This document shows, piece after piece, positions 44,487 to 53,454 of a DNA stretch of 64,000 nt. The stretch's first letter is position 1; each line of letters starts with the position of its first letter. The stretch comes from Terriglobales bacterium (GTDB lineage Bacteria; Acidobacteriota; Terriglobia; Terriglobales; Acidobacteriaceae). The translations under genes were made by a program, and so were the position numbers. Location of the stretch: positions 1 to 64,000 of the forward strand of contig DATMXP010000013.1 in NCBI GenBank assembly GCA_035561515.1, given 5' to 3'. The notes beneath the pieces are model-generated. The model saw only the letters and a list, made by a program, of their open reading frames with translations. It had not been told where the DNA came from and ran no database searches.

Positions 44487-45256
44487 CGAAGCGGATCATC
44501 GCATGTCTCGATTGCCATGCCGGACGCGTGGTGAAGGGTGTGAACTTCGTGAACATCAGGGATGCTGGGGATCCCGCGGAACTGGCGTGCTTGCATTCGG
44601 CGAATGGCGCGGATGAGATCGTGCTGCTCGATATCACCGCTACACACGAAGAGCGCAAGACGCTGGTGGAGACGGTGCGTCGAACGGCACGAGAGTTATT
44701 TGTGCCATTCACGGTGGGAGGCGGAATCAAGTCGCTAGAGGACGCAGGCGAAATCTTTGATGCAGGAGCGGACAAGATCACGATTAATTCGGCGGCGGTG
44801 GCACGTCCGGAGGTAATCACGGACATCGCGAATCGCTTTGGGTCGCAGGCCGTGGTGCTGGCGATCGATGCAAAGAGACTGCCGAGATCATGCGGCAAGC
44901 TAGCGGCGGAGGTTTATGTCTCGGGTGGACGAAAGCAGACTGGTCGCGACGCGATGGCGTGGGCAAAGGAAGCGGAACGGCGCGGAGCGGGCGAGATCAT
45001 GCTGACGTCAATGGATCGTGATGGCACGCGATCAGGTTTCGACCTTGGATTGACCGCAACAATTGCCGGTGCGGTTTCGATTCCGGTGATTGCGTCGGGC
45101 GGTGCAGGGTCAGTGGAGCACTTCGCCGAAGTATTCACGGAAGGAAAGGCAGACGCAGCGCTGGCGGCGTCGATCTTCCATTTCGGAATCGAGTCGATCG
45201 GCGACCTCAAACAAAGATTACAGGCGGCAGGAATTCCGATGCGGTGGCCTATTTAA
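44480..45256 (+). CDS. hisF: Imidazole glycerol phosphate synthase, cyclase subunit
   Basis: A (beta/alpha)8 barrel of 258 residues that makes imidazoleglycerol phosphate and AICAR from PRFAR and HisH-derived ammonia. Starts at GTG 44480 within the hisH end. Catalytic Asp in [18 protein letters not shown] (Asp8-11 region) and in [15 protein letters not shown]. The [22 protein letters not shown] phosphate loop is visible in two parts, [10 protein letters not shown] and AGADKI. The two halves are internally similar. hisA starts right after its TAA. Confidence 0.95.
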   Translation: MLTKRIIACLDCHAGRVVKGVNFVNIRDAGDPAELACLHSANGADEIVLLDITATHEERKTLVETVRRTARELFVPFTVGGGIKSLEDAGEIFDAGADKITINSAAVARPEVITDIANRFGSQAVVLAIDAKRLPRSCGKLAAEVYVSGGRKQTGRDAMAWAKEAERRGAGEIMLTSMDRDGTRSGFDLGLTATIAGAVSIPVIASGGAGSVEHFAEVFTEGKADAALAASIFHFGIESIGDLKQRLQAAGIPMRWPI

Positions 45257-45931
45257 ATGCTGATTCCTTCGATTGACCTTATGGGCGGCGAGATTGTCCA
45301 ACTGGTGCAGGGCGAGAAGAAGGCCCTGGACTTCGATGATTTCGAGTACTGGATCAAACGGTTTTCGAAATACCCGCTGGTGCAGTTGATCGACTTGGAC
45401 GCGGCTATCGGTACGGGAGACAACCGGCACATGCTGGCACAGTTCATTGAGAGACTACCTTGCCAGGTAGGTGGTGGAATTCGTGACATCGAGAGGGCGC
45501 GCGAGATGGTGGAAATGGGCGCTCGGCGGGTGATTATTGGGTCGGCATTGTTTAGAGATGGTGTAATCCAGAAGGAATTGGCGAGAAGGTTGGCGGATCA
45601 GATTGCCGCGGAGAAGTTGACGTTTGCGGTGGATGCGAAACAGGGGCGAGTGGCCATTCACGGCTGGCGCACACTCACGGAATTCACGGCGGCACAGGCC
45701 ATGCGTGAGCTCAGTGAGTGGTGCGGGGCTTTTCTCTATACACACATCGATACGGAAGGCATGTTGAAGGGATTCCCGACAGAGATAGTTCCTGAGCTGC
45801 AAAAGGCGACCAATCGAAAGCTGATCGTTGCGGGAGGAGTCAGCAGCATGGATGAAGTTGAGCGGTTGGAAGCGATGGATGTGGACGCGATTGTAGGGAT
45901 GGCAATCTATACGGGAAAGATCGAAGCATAA
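45257..45931 (+). CDS. hisA: Phosphoribosylformimino-AICAR ribotide isomerase
   Basis: Opens ProFAR to PRFAR by Amadori rearrangement. 224 residues, about 15-20 shorter than usual HisA, mainly at the C-terminus. Shares the barrel with hisF: IPSIDLMGGEIVQLVQGE with catalytic Asp, QVGGGIRDIERAREM, FAVDAKQGRVAIHGW with the second catalytic Asp, and THIDTEGMLKGFP. Starts at the ATG immediately after the hisF stop, last gene of the operon; a bidirectional terminator follows. Confidence 0.9.
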   Translation: MLIPSIDLMGGEIVQLVQGEKKALDFDDFEYWIKRFSKYPLVQLIDLDAAIGTGDNRHMLAQFIERLPCQVGGGIRDIERAREMVEMGARRVIIGSALFRDGVIQKELARRLADQIAAEKLTFAVDAKQGRVAIHGWRTLTEFTAAQAMRELSEWCGAFLYTHIDTEGMLKGFPTEIVPELQKATNRKLIVAGGVSSMDEVERLEAMDVDAIVGMAIYTGKIEA

Positions 45932-45949
45932 GAAGTGCGAGCATAAGAA

Positions 45950-45975
45950 AAGGCGGGCCGAAGCCCGCCTTATTG
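45950..45975. terminator. Bidirectional terminator between his operon and BON gene
   Basis: Stem AAGGCGGGC (45950-45958), loop CGAA, GCCCGCCTT (45963-45971). TT-ATTGTT follows on the plus strand and TTTTCTTAT on the minus strand, so it can serve both converging units. Confidence 0.85.
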
Positions 45976-45987
45976 TTCAGGGTTCGT

Positions 45988-47106
45988 TTACTTGTTCTGG
46001 CCCTTACCGGTGACGGTGAGGTTGTCGTTCACCTTACGGCCATTCGCGTAGGATTTCGCCGTACGCTTTGCGGTCTGCTTTTCCTTGCCCGTCTCAACCG
46101 TTCCAGACAGATTGATTTCGGTGTCCGTGACGTTCACGTTCACGCCAGTAAGACCTTCCTGCTGAAGGGCGGACTGAATCTGCGTCTGCATGTCGCTGCT
46201 GCTGCCGCTGGCGGTCCCCGTCATGGAACCGGAGGTGCCGCTGGTGGAGCCGGACATGTCGGAGGAAGAACCGCTCGTGCTGCCCTGTGCTCCGGTCTGG
46301 CCGCTCGTGCTGCCCGACGTGCTGGGGTACTGCGATCCGCTAGAGGATCCGGTCTGATCGGACGTGCTGCTGGTCCCCGTGGTGCTCTGCGATCCGCTGC
46401 CGCTACCGACGGAGTTGGAGGAGCCAGTCTGATCAGGAGTGCTGGCCGAGGAACTGCTGGTGCTCTGGGACTCGGTGCTGCTGGTTTGCGAGCTGGTGCT
46501 GCCGCTCATCGAGCCAGAGGTTGCGCCGGTGGTGGACTGGTCGGAAGGTGTTGAGCTACCGATCGCGCCCGAGGTTCCGGACTGATCCGGCGTGGCGGTG
46601 GAACTGGACGAACTCGCCGAGGAATTCAGGGTGTTGATCTGGTTGATGATGGTCACATTGCCCGCCGTCTGACGTGCGAGCTGTTCTGCGTGGTTCTTCT
46701 CGGTTTCGCTCTGAACCGACCCGGACAGAACTACTTCGTTATTGCTGTTGACCTGGACACTGACGTTGCTGCCGGAAAGCTGAGCGTCATCCCGGAGAGC
46801 CTTCTCGATATCGGCTTGAGCCTTGGAAGCGGACTGGCTCTGGTCGGAGCTAGTCGATGATGCCTGGCTCTGCTGGTCATGCGAGCTGCCCGACATACGG
46901 TGATCGGAATCTACGTCGCCGCGATTGGTGCCACGATCAATGTCGGGGCTCTGCTGCTGGTCGCTAGGGAACGTAGGAGGAGTTGCCGGGGCACTGGTTT
47001 GTGGCGTGGATCCGGACTGGTTTGGATCTGTACTGGTGGTCTGGGCACTGGCGCTCATGCCAGTCATGGCAAGCAACAAGCCTGCGGTAACTAAGTAACG
47101 GTTCAT
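45988..47106 (-). CDS. Secreted protein with two BON domains and a Ser/Thr/Gly-rich linker
   Basis: A 372-residue periplasmic protein. Signal peptide YLVTAGLLLAMTGMSASA; first BON domain about 98-160 (ADIEKALRDDAQLSGSNV through TIINQINTL), then a roughly 145-residue low-complexity linker of Ser, Thr, Gly and Gln with short acidic repeats, and a second BON domain about 310-370 (IQSALQQEGLTGVNVNV and INLSGTVETGKEK). BON domains bind lipids or membranes, as in OsmY. ATG 47106 is fixed by AGGAGA. The linker may vary in length between strains. Confidence 0.85.
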   Translation of the reverse strand: MNRYLVTAGLLLAMTGMSASAQTTSTDPNQSGSTPQTSAPATPPTFPSDQQQSPDIDRGTNRGDVDSDHRMSGSSHDQQSQASSTSSDQSQSASKAQADIEKALRDDAQLSGSNVSVQVNSNNEVVLSGSVQSETEKNHAEQLARQTAGNVTIINQINTLNSSASSSSSTATPDQSGTSGAIGSSTPSDQSTTGATSGSMSGSTSSQTSSTESQSTSSSSASTPDQTGSSNSVGSGSGSQSTTGTSSTSDQTGSSSGSQYPSTSGSTSGQTGAQGSTSGSSSDMSGSTSGTSGSMTGTASGSSSDMQTQIQSALQQEGLTGVNVNVTDTEINLSGTVETGKEKQTAKRTAKSYANGRKVNDNLTVTGKGQNK

Positions 47107-47286
47107 AGTCGTGATCTCCTGATTGAAAATCGGTGTGACAGACGAGTGGCGAGGACAAAGAGTTATGGCGTTTCCCGGGTTGGATGCGGCTGGGAGGCTG
47201 GGGTTGACCGAGGAGAGCTCGAATGCAGAGTTCCGGCGTGCAGTGGAAGGTGCTAAGGCGTAAGATGTGCCGAAAAGGAGTACTTT

Positions 47287-47829
47287 ATGCACTCGCACAC
47301 CGTTCGGCGGTTGTTGGCGTTAGTGCGTACGACGATTTTCGCCATCGTCGTGATGGGTACTGTGGGGATCTACCTGCCTTATTTTTTAGGCTTCCTCGGC
47401 GATGACATGCATATCGCCGATGCTCGTGGAATCGGCATACTACCGCTGCTGTTGGGCGGCTATATTGCATTGCGGTGCGCGTTCTCATTTGCGTGGAGTG
47501 GGTTGGGGACGCCGCTGCCGCTTGATCCTCCGCGTCACCTGGTGGTGGCCGGGCTATACCGGCACGCACGAAACCCGATGTACACGGGAGTGGTGCTCTT
47601 CCTGTTTGGCGAATGGCTCCTCTGGGGAACGAACCTGCGCGGCTTTGCGATCTACTTAGCAGCCGTGATCATCGCCGTCAGTGGGTTTGTGGTGCTCTAC
47701 GAAGAACCTACGCTGACCCGAAAGTTCGGAGCAGAGTACGACGAGTACCGAAAGAACGTACCGCGGTTTGTTCCAAGACTTGAGCCGTGGGCTCCCAAAA
47801 GCAAAAGCGCGGCGTCCAGCCAGGGCTGA
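47287..47829 (+). CDS. Isoprenylcysteine/phospholipid methyltransferase-like membrane protein
   Basis: A 180-residue polytopic protein. TM helices around 10-32 (LVRTTIFAIVVMGTVGIYL), 45-65, and 95-130. The PEMT/ICMT signature is clear: GLYRHARNPMYTGVVLFLFGE followed by EEPTLTRKFGAEYDEYRKNVPRFVPR. The C-terminal ExxL-xxxFGxxYxxY-xxVPRF pattern is the SAM-binding core of this family. The methyl acceptor cannot be predicted. Its 3' end is only 32 bp from the convergent glgP stop. Confidence 0.85.
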   Translation: MHSHTVRRLLALVRTTIFAIVVMGTVGIYLPYFLGFLGDDMHIADARGIGILPLLLGGYIALRCAFSFAWSGLGTPLPLDPPRHLVVAGLYRHARNPMYTGVVLFLFGEWLLWGTNLRGFAIYLAAVIIAVSGFVVLYEEPTLTRKFGAEYDEYRKNVPRFVPRLEPWAPKSKSAASSQG

Positions 47830-47861
47830 ACACCGCGCTTGGTCGATTGCGTGTCGGCTTC

Positions 47862-49625
47862 TTATTTGCCTTCGGCCGCTACGGGAACCGCTTCCGGCTC
47901 AGGAGCGAGCGGATACTTGGCGGTGTTCCTCAACATGTATGCGTTGGAGACATATTGCAGCACCATGCGCTGAGTGTTGAAGAAGGAACCGTTAAGGGCG
48001 ATAGCGGAGCGCATGATCTCGACATAGCGCTGACGGCGCCCATAATAAAGAGGGACGATCTCGTGCTCGAGCTTGTCGTATAGCTCGCGCACTTCCACCG
48101 CAGCATCGCCGGTAGATTCATTGTCGCCGATCGACCATCCGGTGATGCCTTCAATGTGGCCTTCCACCCACCATCCGTCGAGAACGCTGAAGCTGGGAAC
48201 GCCATTCATGGCAGCCTTCATGCCGCTGGTGCCGGAGGCTTCCTGCGGACGCATCGGGGTGTTCAACCATACGTCGACGCCGCTGCTGATGAGCCCACCC
48301 CACTGCAGGTCGTAGTTCTCGACATAAACGGTTCGGATGGAGTCGCTGACGGAGGAAGCTCCGCCGAACACGCTGCGGATGAGGTTCTTTCCCCCATCGT
48401 CGCGCGGGTGAGCTTTTCCTCCGTAAACCAACTGGATAGGTCCGACGTTGCGAGCGATTGAACGTAAACGTTCCGGGTTCGAGAAGAGGAGGTTGGCGCG
48501 CTTGTAAGTGGAGGCACGGCGAGCGAAGCCGATGGTGAAGACGTCGGGATCGAGTTGTTGTCCGGTGCGGCGAAGGATTTCGTCGAAGAGGTTCTTCTTC
48601 GCCTGCTGGTGAGTTTGCTTAACTTCTTCGAGCGGGATGCTGATGGCGTAACGGAGATAGTTGTTGTCGGTACGCCATCCGAAAAGATGACGATCGAACA
48701 GTTTGCGGAAGGGCTCCGAGGTCCAGGTGACGGCATGCACGCCGTTGGTAATGGCGCTGATGGCGTAGCTGGGGAACATACCGCGCGAAACCTCGCCGTG
48801 GCGCATGGCCACTCCGTTGACGTATCCGGAGAACCGAAGGGCGAGGTACGTCATGTTGAGCTCTTCGCCGTGCCATGCTTCGGTTTCGGTGAGTAACTGG
48901 CTGCGTTCCTGACCGAGAATCTGTTCCGCCATGGCGCGTGGGAAATGATCGTGTCCGGCAGGAACAGGGGTGTGGGTGGTGAAGATGCACATGCGACGAA
49001 CGCCGTCGACGTCGATCTTCTTGACGCGTCCGGCGAAGCTCTGGTCGAGGCGCCGTTCCAGGAGTCCAAGGGCCAAGAGGGCAGAGTGACCTTCATTCAT
49101 GTGATAGCCCTGGATGTCAGAGTGGCCGATCTTGAAGAGGAGCTTCATGCCGCCATAGCCGAGGATGACCTCCTGGCAAAGACGGTAGAACTCGTCGCCG
49201 CCATAAAGGTGGTCGGTGAGGCGGCGATCCCAGGCGGAGTTCTCGGGCAGGTCGGTGTCCAGGAGGTAAACGGGAACCTTCTCCCCGGTGACGCCCTTTA
49301 CAACGTACTTCCAGGCACGAATGGTGACCTGACGGTTTTCAATCTGGACGGACACACGGCCGGGCATTTCTTCCAGTGAATGCTCGGGATTCCAAAACTG
49401 GGGTTCCTCGGTCTGGTTGCCGTGAATGTCCAGATGCTGGCGGAAGTATCCCTTGCGGTGCGCGAGGGTGACGGCAACGACGGGAATACCAAGGTCGGCC
49501 ATGGAACGAAGGGTGTCACCGGCGAGCACGCCGAGGCCGCCGCTATAGGTCGGGATTGCAGGATCGAGCGCGATTTCCATCGAGAAATAGGCGATGGAAG
49601 GAAGGTTCGGACGACTTTTCATCAA
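47862..49625 (-). CDS. glgP: Alpha-glucan (glycogen/maltodextrin) phosphorylase, short type
   Basis: A 587-residue GT35 phosphorylase that releases glucose-1-phosphate from alpha-1,4-glucan, using PLP. N-terminal SIAYFSMEIALDPAIPTYSGGLGVLAGD marks the thermophile-type short phosphorylases, distinct from the ~800-residue E. coli form. Other motifs: YHMNEGHSALLALGLLERR, FTTHTPVPAGHD, ITNGVHAVTW, IGFARRASTYKRA, and EASGTSGMKAAMNGVPSFSVLDGWW. The start is at ATG 49623-49625, with the PilZ gene divergent. Confidence 0.92.
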   Translation of the reverse strand: MMKSRPNLPSIAYFSMEIALDPAIPTYSGGLGVLAGDTLRSMADLGIPVVAVTLAHRKGYFRQHLDIHGNQTEEPQFWNPEHSLEEMPGRVSVQIENRQVTIRAWKYVVKGVTGEKVPVYLLDTDLPENSAWDRRLTDHLYGGDEFYRLCQEVILGYGGMKLLFKIGHSDIQGYHMNEGHSALLALGLLERRLDQSFAGRVKKIDVDGVRRMCIFTTHTPVPAGHDHFPRAMAEQILGQERSQLLTETEAWHGEELNMTYLALRFSGYVNGVAMRHGEVSRGMFPSYAISAITNGVHAVTWTSEPFRKLFDRHLFGWRTDNNYLRYAISIPLEEVKQTHQQAKKNLFDEILRRTGQQLDPDVFTIGFARRASTYKRANLLFSNPERLRSIARNVGPIQLVYGGKAHPRDDGGKNLIRSVFGGASSVSDSIRTVYVENYDLQWGGLISSGVDVWLNTPMRPQEASGTSGMKAAMNGVPSFSVLDGWWVEGHIEGITGWSIGDNESTGDAAVEVRELYDKLEHEIVPLYYGRRQRYVEIMRSAIALNGSFFNTQRMVLQYVSNAYMLRNTAKYPLAPEPEAVPVAAEGK

Positions 49626-49850
49626 TACTCCAGAAAATAAGCGGACTGGCAGGAAGGATAATGTCGAGGTTTGCAGCGAGGTCCCACGAGAGCCGCTTCT
49701 GCAGTGATTTTACTATGTCCAGAGCTGTCGTTTGTGGATGGCGCGATCTTGCTGAAAACGGCGGGTTTATGCCAAAAGCGGATGCACGCGGCTGTTCCAT
49801 GACCTACGTAACTTTCCGTTCCTATCGCGGAAAACGACAATACAAAGGCT

Positions 49851-50579
49851 ATGCAACTTCGCTGTTTGCTTGTCGGGCTTGAGCAGTTCAATGATCGTCC
49901 TTTGCGCAACGCATTGGGATCGATGGGAATGCAAATCGAGGCGGCTCCCTATTCATCGGCGGGAGACCGGATTCTGAGGGGCAGGTACGAAGCTGTCGTG
50001 CTGTTCTATGACGGAACGGATGCCGCGGCGGGCGTTGTGCAGCGCTTGCGGAGCGGAGTGTGTAATCGCGACTCGGTTGTGTTCCTGCTCAGTTCTCCGG
50101 AGGCACAGCACACGGCGTTTCGGGTACGTGCGAATTTCTTTATCAGCCCGCCAATTACGCAGGAGAGTGTGATTACTACGTTCAAGGCGGCGTACGGACT
50201 ACTGGTCAGGTCGCGATCACGGTGGCATCGCGAAACCGTGAACGGTACCGCCTACCTTAACCTGGGCCTCGTCAAGAATGTGCAATCGGGAATCCTGAAT
50301 CTGAGCCAAGGGGGGATGAGCATTCGGTGCCCGCAGCCTCTGCGGGTTCAGCAGTTGGTGCTGGCACGTTTCGGGCTACCCGGAACGGATGAGTTACTGT
50401 GCGTCTCGGCGCAGGTAGTCTGGATCCGGCCGGACGGAACCGCAGGACTCCGTTTCGCGGACATTACGGAGCCAACGGCAAAAGTGCTGCGCCAATGGAT
50501 CGAGGAGAAACTACAACTCGCTCGGGTGTACGCGGACTTTCGGGAGCGTACCGGAACCATGGCGGGATTGGGACGCTGA
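49851..50579 (+). CDS. Degenerate receiver/PilZ domain protein
   Basis: A 242-residue paralogue of the gene at 32435, without its TM tail. Residues 1-110 look receiver-like (LVGLEQFNDRPLRNALGSMG, YEAVVLFYDGTDA and ANFFISPPITQES), but no phosphoacceptor Asp is in the normal place (VVLFY). PilZ domain about 115-225: RSRSR ahead, NLSQGGM matching D/NxSxxG, and WIRPDGTAGLRFADI. c-di-GMP binding is plausible, phosphorylation is not. Divergent from glgP with about 225 bp between them. Confidence 0.75.
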   Translation: MQLRCLLVGLEQFNDRPLRNALGSMGMQIEAAPYSSAGDRILRGRYEAVVLFYDGTDAAAGVVQRLRSGVCNRDSVVFLLSSPEAQHTAFRVRANFFISPPITQESVITTFKAAYGLLVRSRSRWHRETVNGTAYLNLGLVKNVQSGILNLSQGGMSIRCPQPLRVQQLVLARFGLPGTDELLCVSAQVVWIRPDGTAGLRFADITEPTAKVLRQWIEEKLQLARVYADFRERTGTMAGLGR

Positions 50580-50707
50580 CGTAGACGGTACCTTGGTCGT
50601 TAGGGCGAAACGATTCAGGTACTAAGTAATCAATCTTAATCCTCTTAGAAACTCAGCGGCCTACACTTCGGCAGCAATCCAGAGATCACCATCATCTTGG
50701 GGGACCG

Positions 50708-53311
50708 ATGCTGAAGTCGGCGCCGCATAGGCTCGTCTTTCTGCTTGTTTTCATTGTTTCTGCTCTTATATCGACAGCATCTGCAGGAACTTCCATTACA
50801 CCGTCCACAACCCTCACGGCTGAAACCGCCAACAACACGAGTGCTGCGGCTACGTTCCAGACAAGCACAAACGGCAATGCTGGAGCGGGCAACGTCAGTA
50901 AAGAGAGCCTGAGGAAACTTCTTTATCCAGGTTCGACGACAAAGATATACGCGCACTTCATGGGATGGTTTGGGGGATCGAATCACCTGAACGTGGGTTA
51001 TGAGTCGGCAAGCACGACGCAGGTACGCAAGCAGGTCGACGACATGATGAGCCGCGGCATCGACGGCATGATCATTGACTGGTATGGGCCTTCGAATACG
51101 CGAATCAACCAGACATCGGTGTACGTGAAGAACGAAGCCGAGGCACGCGGCGGGAAGTTTGTGTTCGCGATCATGGAAGACCAAGGGGCAATTCGAACCT
51201 GCGCGTACACCTCTGGTTGCGACGTCACACAGAAGTTGATCGATGACTTCAATTACATCAATAGCACGTTTGCGTCATCGCCGGCGTACATGAAGGTTGA
51301 CGGGCGTCCGGTGATCTTTACGTTTGACGTGGAGAGCTTGCCGAACATCGACTGGAACCGGGTGTTGGCGAACGTGCAGGGCAATCCGAAGATCATTCTG
51401 CACAACAATCAGGGATTCTCGAAATTCTATTCGTCAGGCAGTTACGCATGGGAGCCGATTAACAAGTCGGATCCCAATGACTGGGGACAGTGGTATCTGA
51501 GCAACTTCTACCAAACGAGCCGAAGCTATCCCTACAAGATGGTGCTGGCGGGGACGTGGAAAGGCTTCAACGATACGGCGGCAGCGTGGGGGCAGAACCG
51601 AGTCGTGAATCAGAACTGCGGTCAGGTTTGGCTGGCCACGTTCAATGAAATGAACGCGAACTTCTCAACTTCGCTTCAGGCCCCGGGCGTGCAGGTCGTG
51701 ACGTGGAACGATTACGAAGAGGGAACGGAGATCGAGACGGGAATCGATAATTGCGTGGCAGTTTCGGGCGCAGTGAGTGGAACGGATTTGTCCTGGAACA
51801 TCGTTGGGCAAGAGAACACGATTGACCACTACACGGTCTTCATCTCGCAAGATGGGCAGAACCTGATGCCGTTACGCGATCTGCCGGCAGGAGCAAGACT
51901 ATTGGGGCTGGCGGATTTCGGATTTGCACCCGGCAACTACAGCCTGTATGTGAAGGCCGTAGGGAGGGCCTCGATGGTGAACAAGATGTCGGCGGCGATT
52001 CCGATGACCATCGACGACCTGCCGCCGCTTGCGGTGCTTAATGTGACCCCGACTTCGGGTACTGCGCCGGTAGCAGTGACGGCCACGACGGCGGGCTCTT
52101 CGGATGCCGACGGGGTCATCACGTCATCGAGGATCGACTTCGGCGACGGCTATTCAGTGGTTTCTTCTGACGCAAGCACAACTTTTTCGGAGCCGGGAGT
52201 GTATACCGTTACGGCTACCGTGACGGACAACAACGGGAAGACCTCGACCGCGACGGCGACGGTCACGGTGAAAGCCAACCAGGCGCCGCAGGCGGCTGTT
52301 TCGGTTACTCCGGCAAGCGGTACGGCACCGATGACGGTGACGGCCTCGACTGCGAACTCAAGTGATCCCGATGGAACGATTGTGACTTCGACGATTGACT
52401 TCGGGGATGGTTATGTTGCGAGCGGCCCGACGGCCTCGCACGTCTACAACACGGCCGGCACCTACACGGTGAAAGCTACGGTCAAGGATAACGGCGGACT
52501 GACGGCGGGCGCGACGACATCGGTGAGCGTGACGGCCCCTGTGCCATTCACGGTGAACGCATTGTCTCCGACGAATAATTCGACAGTCACCGGAGCGGTA
52601 AGGTTTACGGCTACGACGACGTCCAGCAGTGAAGTCACGGCGATCCGCGTGTACGTGGATAGCGTCAGCGTGTATGTCGTATACGGCTCGTCGCTCGATA
52701 CGACTCTGACGCTGGCACAGGGCTCACATTATGTTGTGCTGCAGGCCTGGAATGCGGGAGGTGAAATCGCGAAGGCTCCGTTAAACGTTACGGTGACGAA
52801 CTTGCCGCCAGTAGCGAAACTGACGGCGTCCCCGAGTTCAGGGATTGCGCCACTGACGGTGTCGGCGAGTACGAACGGTTCGTACGACCCGGATGGCACA
52901 ATTACATCGACCTCGATCAACTTCGGTGATGGCAGTTCGGTGTCTTTAGGCTCGGGTCTGAAGGTCTTCTCGGTGCCAGGCACGTACACGATAACCGCAA
53001 AGGTGACGGATAATAGCGGAGTGTCCGCGACGGCAGAAGCTACGGTTACGGTGAGCCCCGGAGTGACGATTTCACAGCCAACGGCGGGCGCGACCAGCGG
53101 GTCTCCAGCGCGGATCACTGCGAGAGCGGTGGGATGGAGTCCGATCACGGCGATGCAAATCTACGTCGACAATTCGTTGAAGTATTCGGCGAATGCAGCA
53201 TCCGTGGATGTTTGGGTTCCAATGGCATCGGGCACTCGCTATGTGGTGGTGCAGGCCTGGGATTCGAGCGGAAAGGTATACAAGTCCTCGGTTACGATCA
53301 CGGTGAAGTAA
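50708..53311 (+). CDS. Secreted GH99/GH71-like protein with three PKD and two Ig-like domains
   Basis: An 867-residue secreted protein. Signal peptide 1-26. Residues 60-350 have features of the endo-acting GH71/GH99 glycosidase clan: KIYAHFMGWFGG, RGIDGMIIDWYGPSN, PVIFTFDVESLPN, and VVTWNDYEEGTEIETG. Then PKD domains near 437-520 and 523-606 (FGDGY-type cores), an Ig-like domain 613-693, a third PKD 700-785, and a final Ig-like domain 786-867. The domain repeats are near-identical in layout. No anchoring motif. Substrate not predictable; extracellular polysaccharide is likely. A hairpin follows at 53384. Confidence 0.72.
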   Translation: MLKSAPHRLVFLLVFIVSALISTASAGTSITPSTTLTAETANNTSAAATFQTSTNGNAGAGNVSKESLRKLLYPGSTTKIYAHFMGWFGGSNHLNVGYESASTTQVRKQVDDMMSRGIDGMIIDWYGPSNTRINQTSVYVKNEAEARGGKFVFAIMEDQGAIRTCAYTSGCDVTQKLIDDFNYINSTFASSPAYMKVDGRPVIFTFDVESLPNIDWNRVLANVQGNPKIILHNNQGFSKFYSSGSYAWEPINKSDPNDWGQWYLSNFYQTSRSYPYKMVLAGTWKGFNDTAAAWGQNRVVNQNCGQVWLATFNEMNANFSTSLQAPGVQVVTWNDYEEGTEIETGIDNCVAVSGAVSGTDLSWNIVGQENTIDHYTVFISQDGQNLMPLRDLPAGARLLGLADFGFAPGNYSLYVKAVGRASMVNKMSAAIPMTIDDLPPLAVLNVTPTSGTAPVAVTATTAGSSDADGVITSSRIDFGDGYSVVSSDASTTFSEPGVYTVTATVTDNNGKTSTATATVTVKANQAPQAAVSVTPASGTAPMTVTASTANSSDPDGTIVTSTIDFGDGYVASGPTASHVYNTAGTYTVKATVKDNGGLTAGATTSVSVTAPVPFTVNALSPTNNSTVTGAVRFTATTTSSSEVTAIRVYVDSVSVYVVYGSSLDTTLTLAQGSHYVVLQAWNAGGEIAKAPLNVTVTNLPPVAKLTASPSSGIAPLTVSASTNGSYDPDGTITSTSINFGDGSSVSLGSGLKVFSVPGTYTITAKVTDNSGVSATAEATVTVSPGVTISQPTAGATSGSPARITARAVGWSPITAMQIYVDNSLKYSANAASVDVWVPMASGTRYVVVQAWDSSGKVYKSSVTITVK

Positions 53312-53383
53312 AAGCAAGCTGCGTCGGATGTCATCTGCGCGATTTGGCCAAAACTTCACCGTACTACAGTCGTGCTAAAGCAA

Positions 53384-53417
53384 ATCGCCTTTGGAAGTTA
53401 TTGCTTCCAAAGGCGAT
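53384..53417. terminator. 14-bp perfect hairpin; terminator, possibly the original one of tRNA-Leu
   Basis: ATCGCCTTTGGAAG (53384-53397) and CTTCCAAAGGCGAT (53404-53417) with a TTATTG loop. On the minus strand it is followed by TTTGCTTTAG. It abuts the left copy of the tRNA-Leu 3' end, so before island insertion it would have stood right after the tRNA. It may now also end the PKD gene. Confidence 0.65.
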
Positions 53418-53444
53418 AAATTTTGGCGCCGAAGAAGGAACTCG
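53418..53444. repeat. Distal copy of the tRNA-Leu 3' end (candidate attachment site)
   Basis: 27 bases match 62577-62603 in 25 positions (differences at 53427 and 53439). The match covers the tRNA acceptor and part of the T arm, CCA and six bases beyond. Same orientation as the tRNA copy, 9,159 bp apart. Confidence 0.82.
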
Positions 53445-53454
53445 CCTGACGCTT

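Noticed and set aside
46180-46660. Low-complexity repeat in the BON gene taken for a repeat array
   Set aside because: It is an in-frame Ser/Thr/Gly linker, not a CRISPR or DNA repeat.
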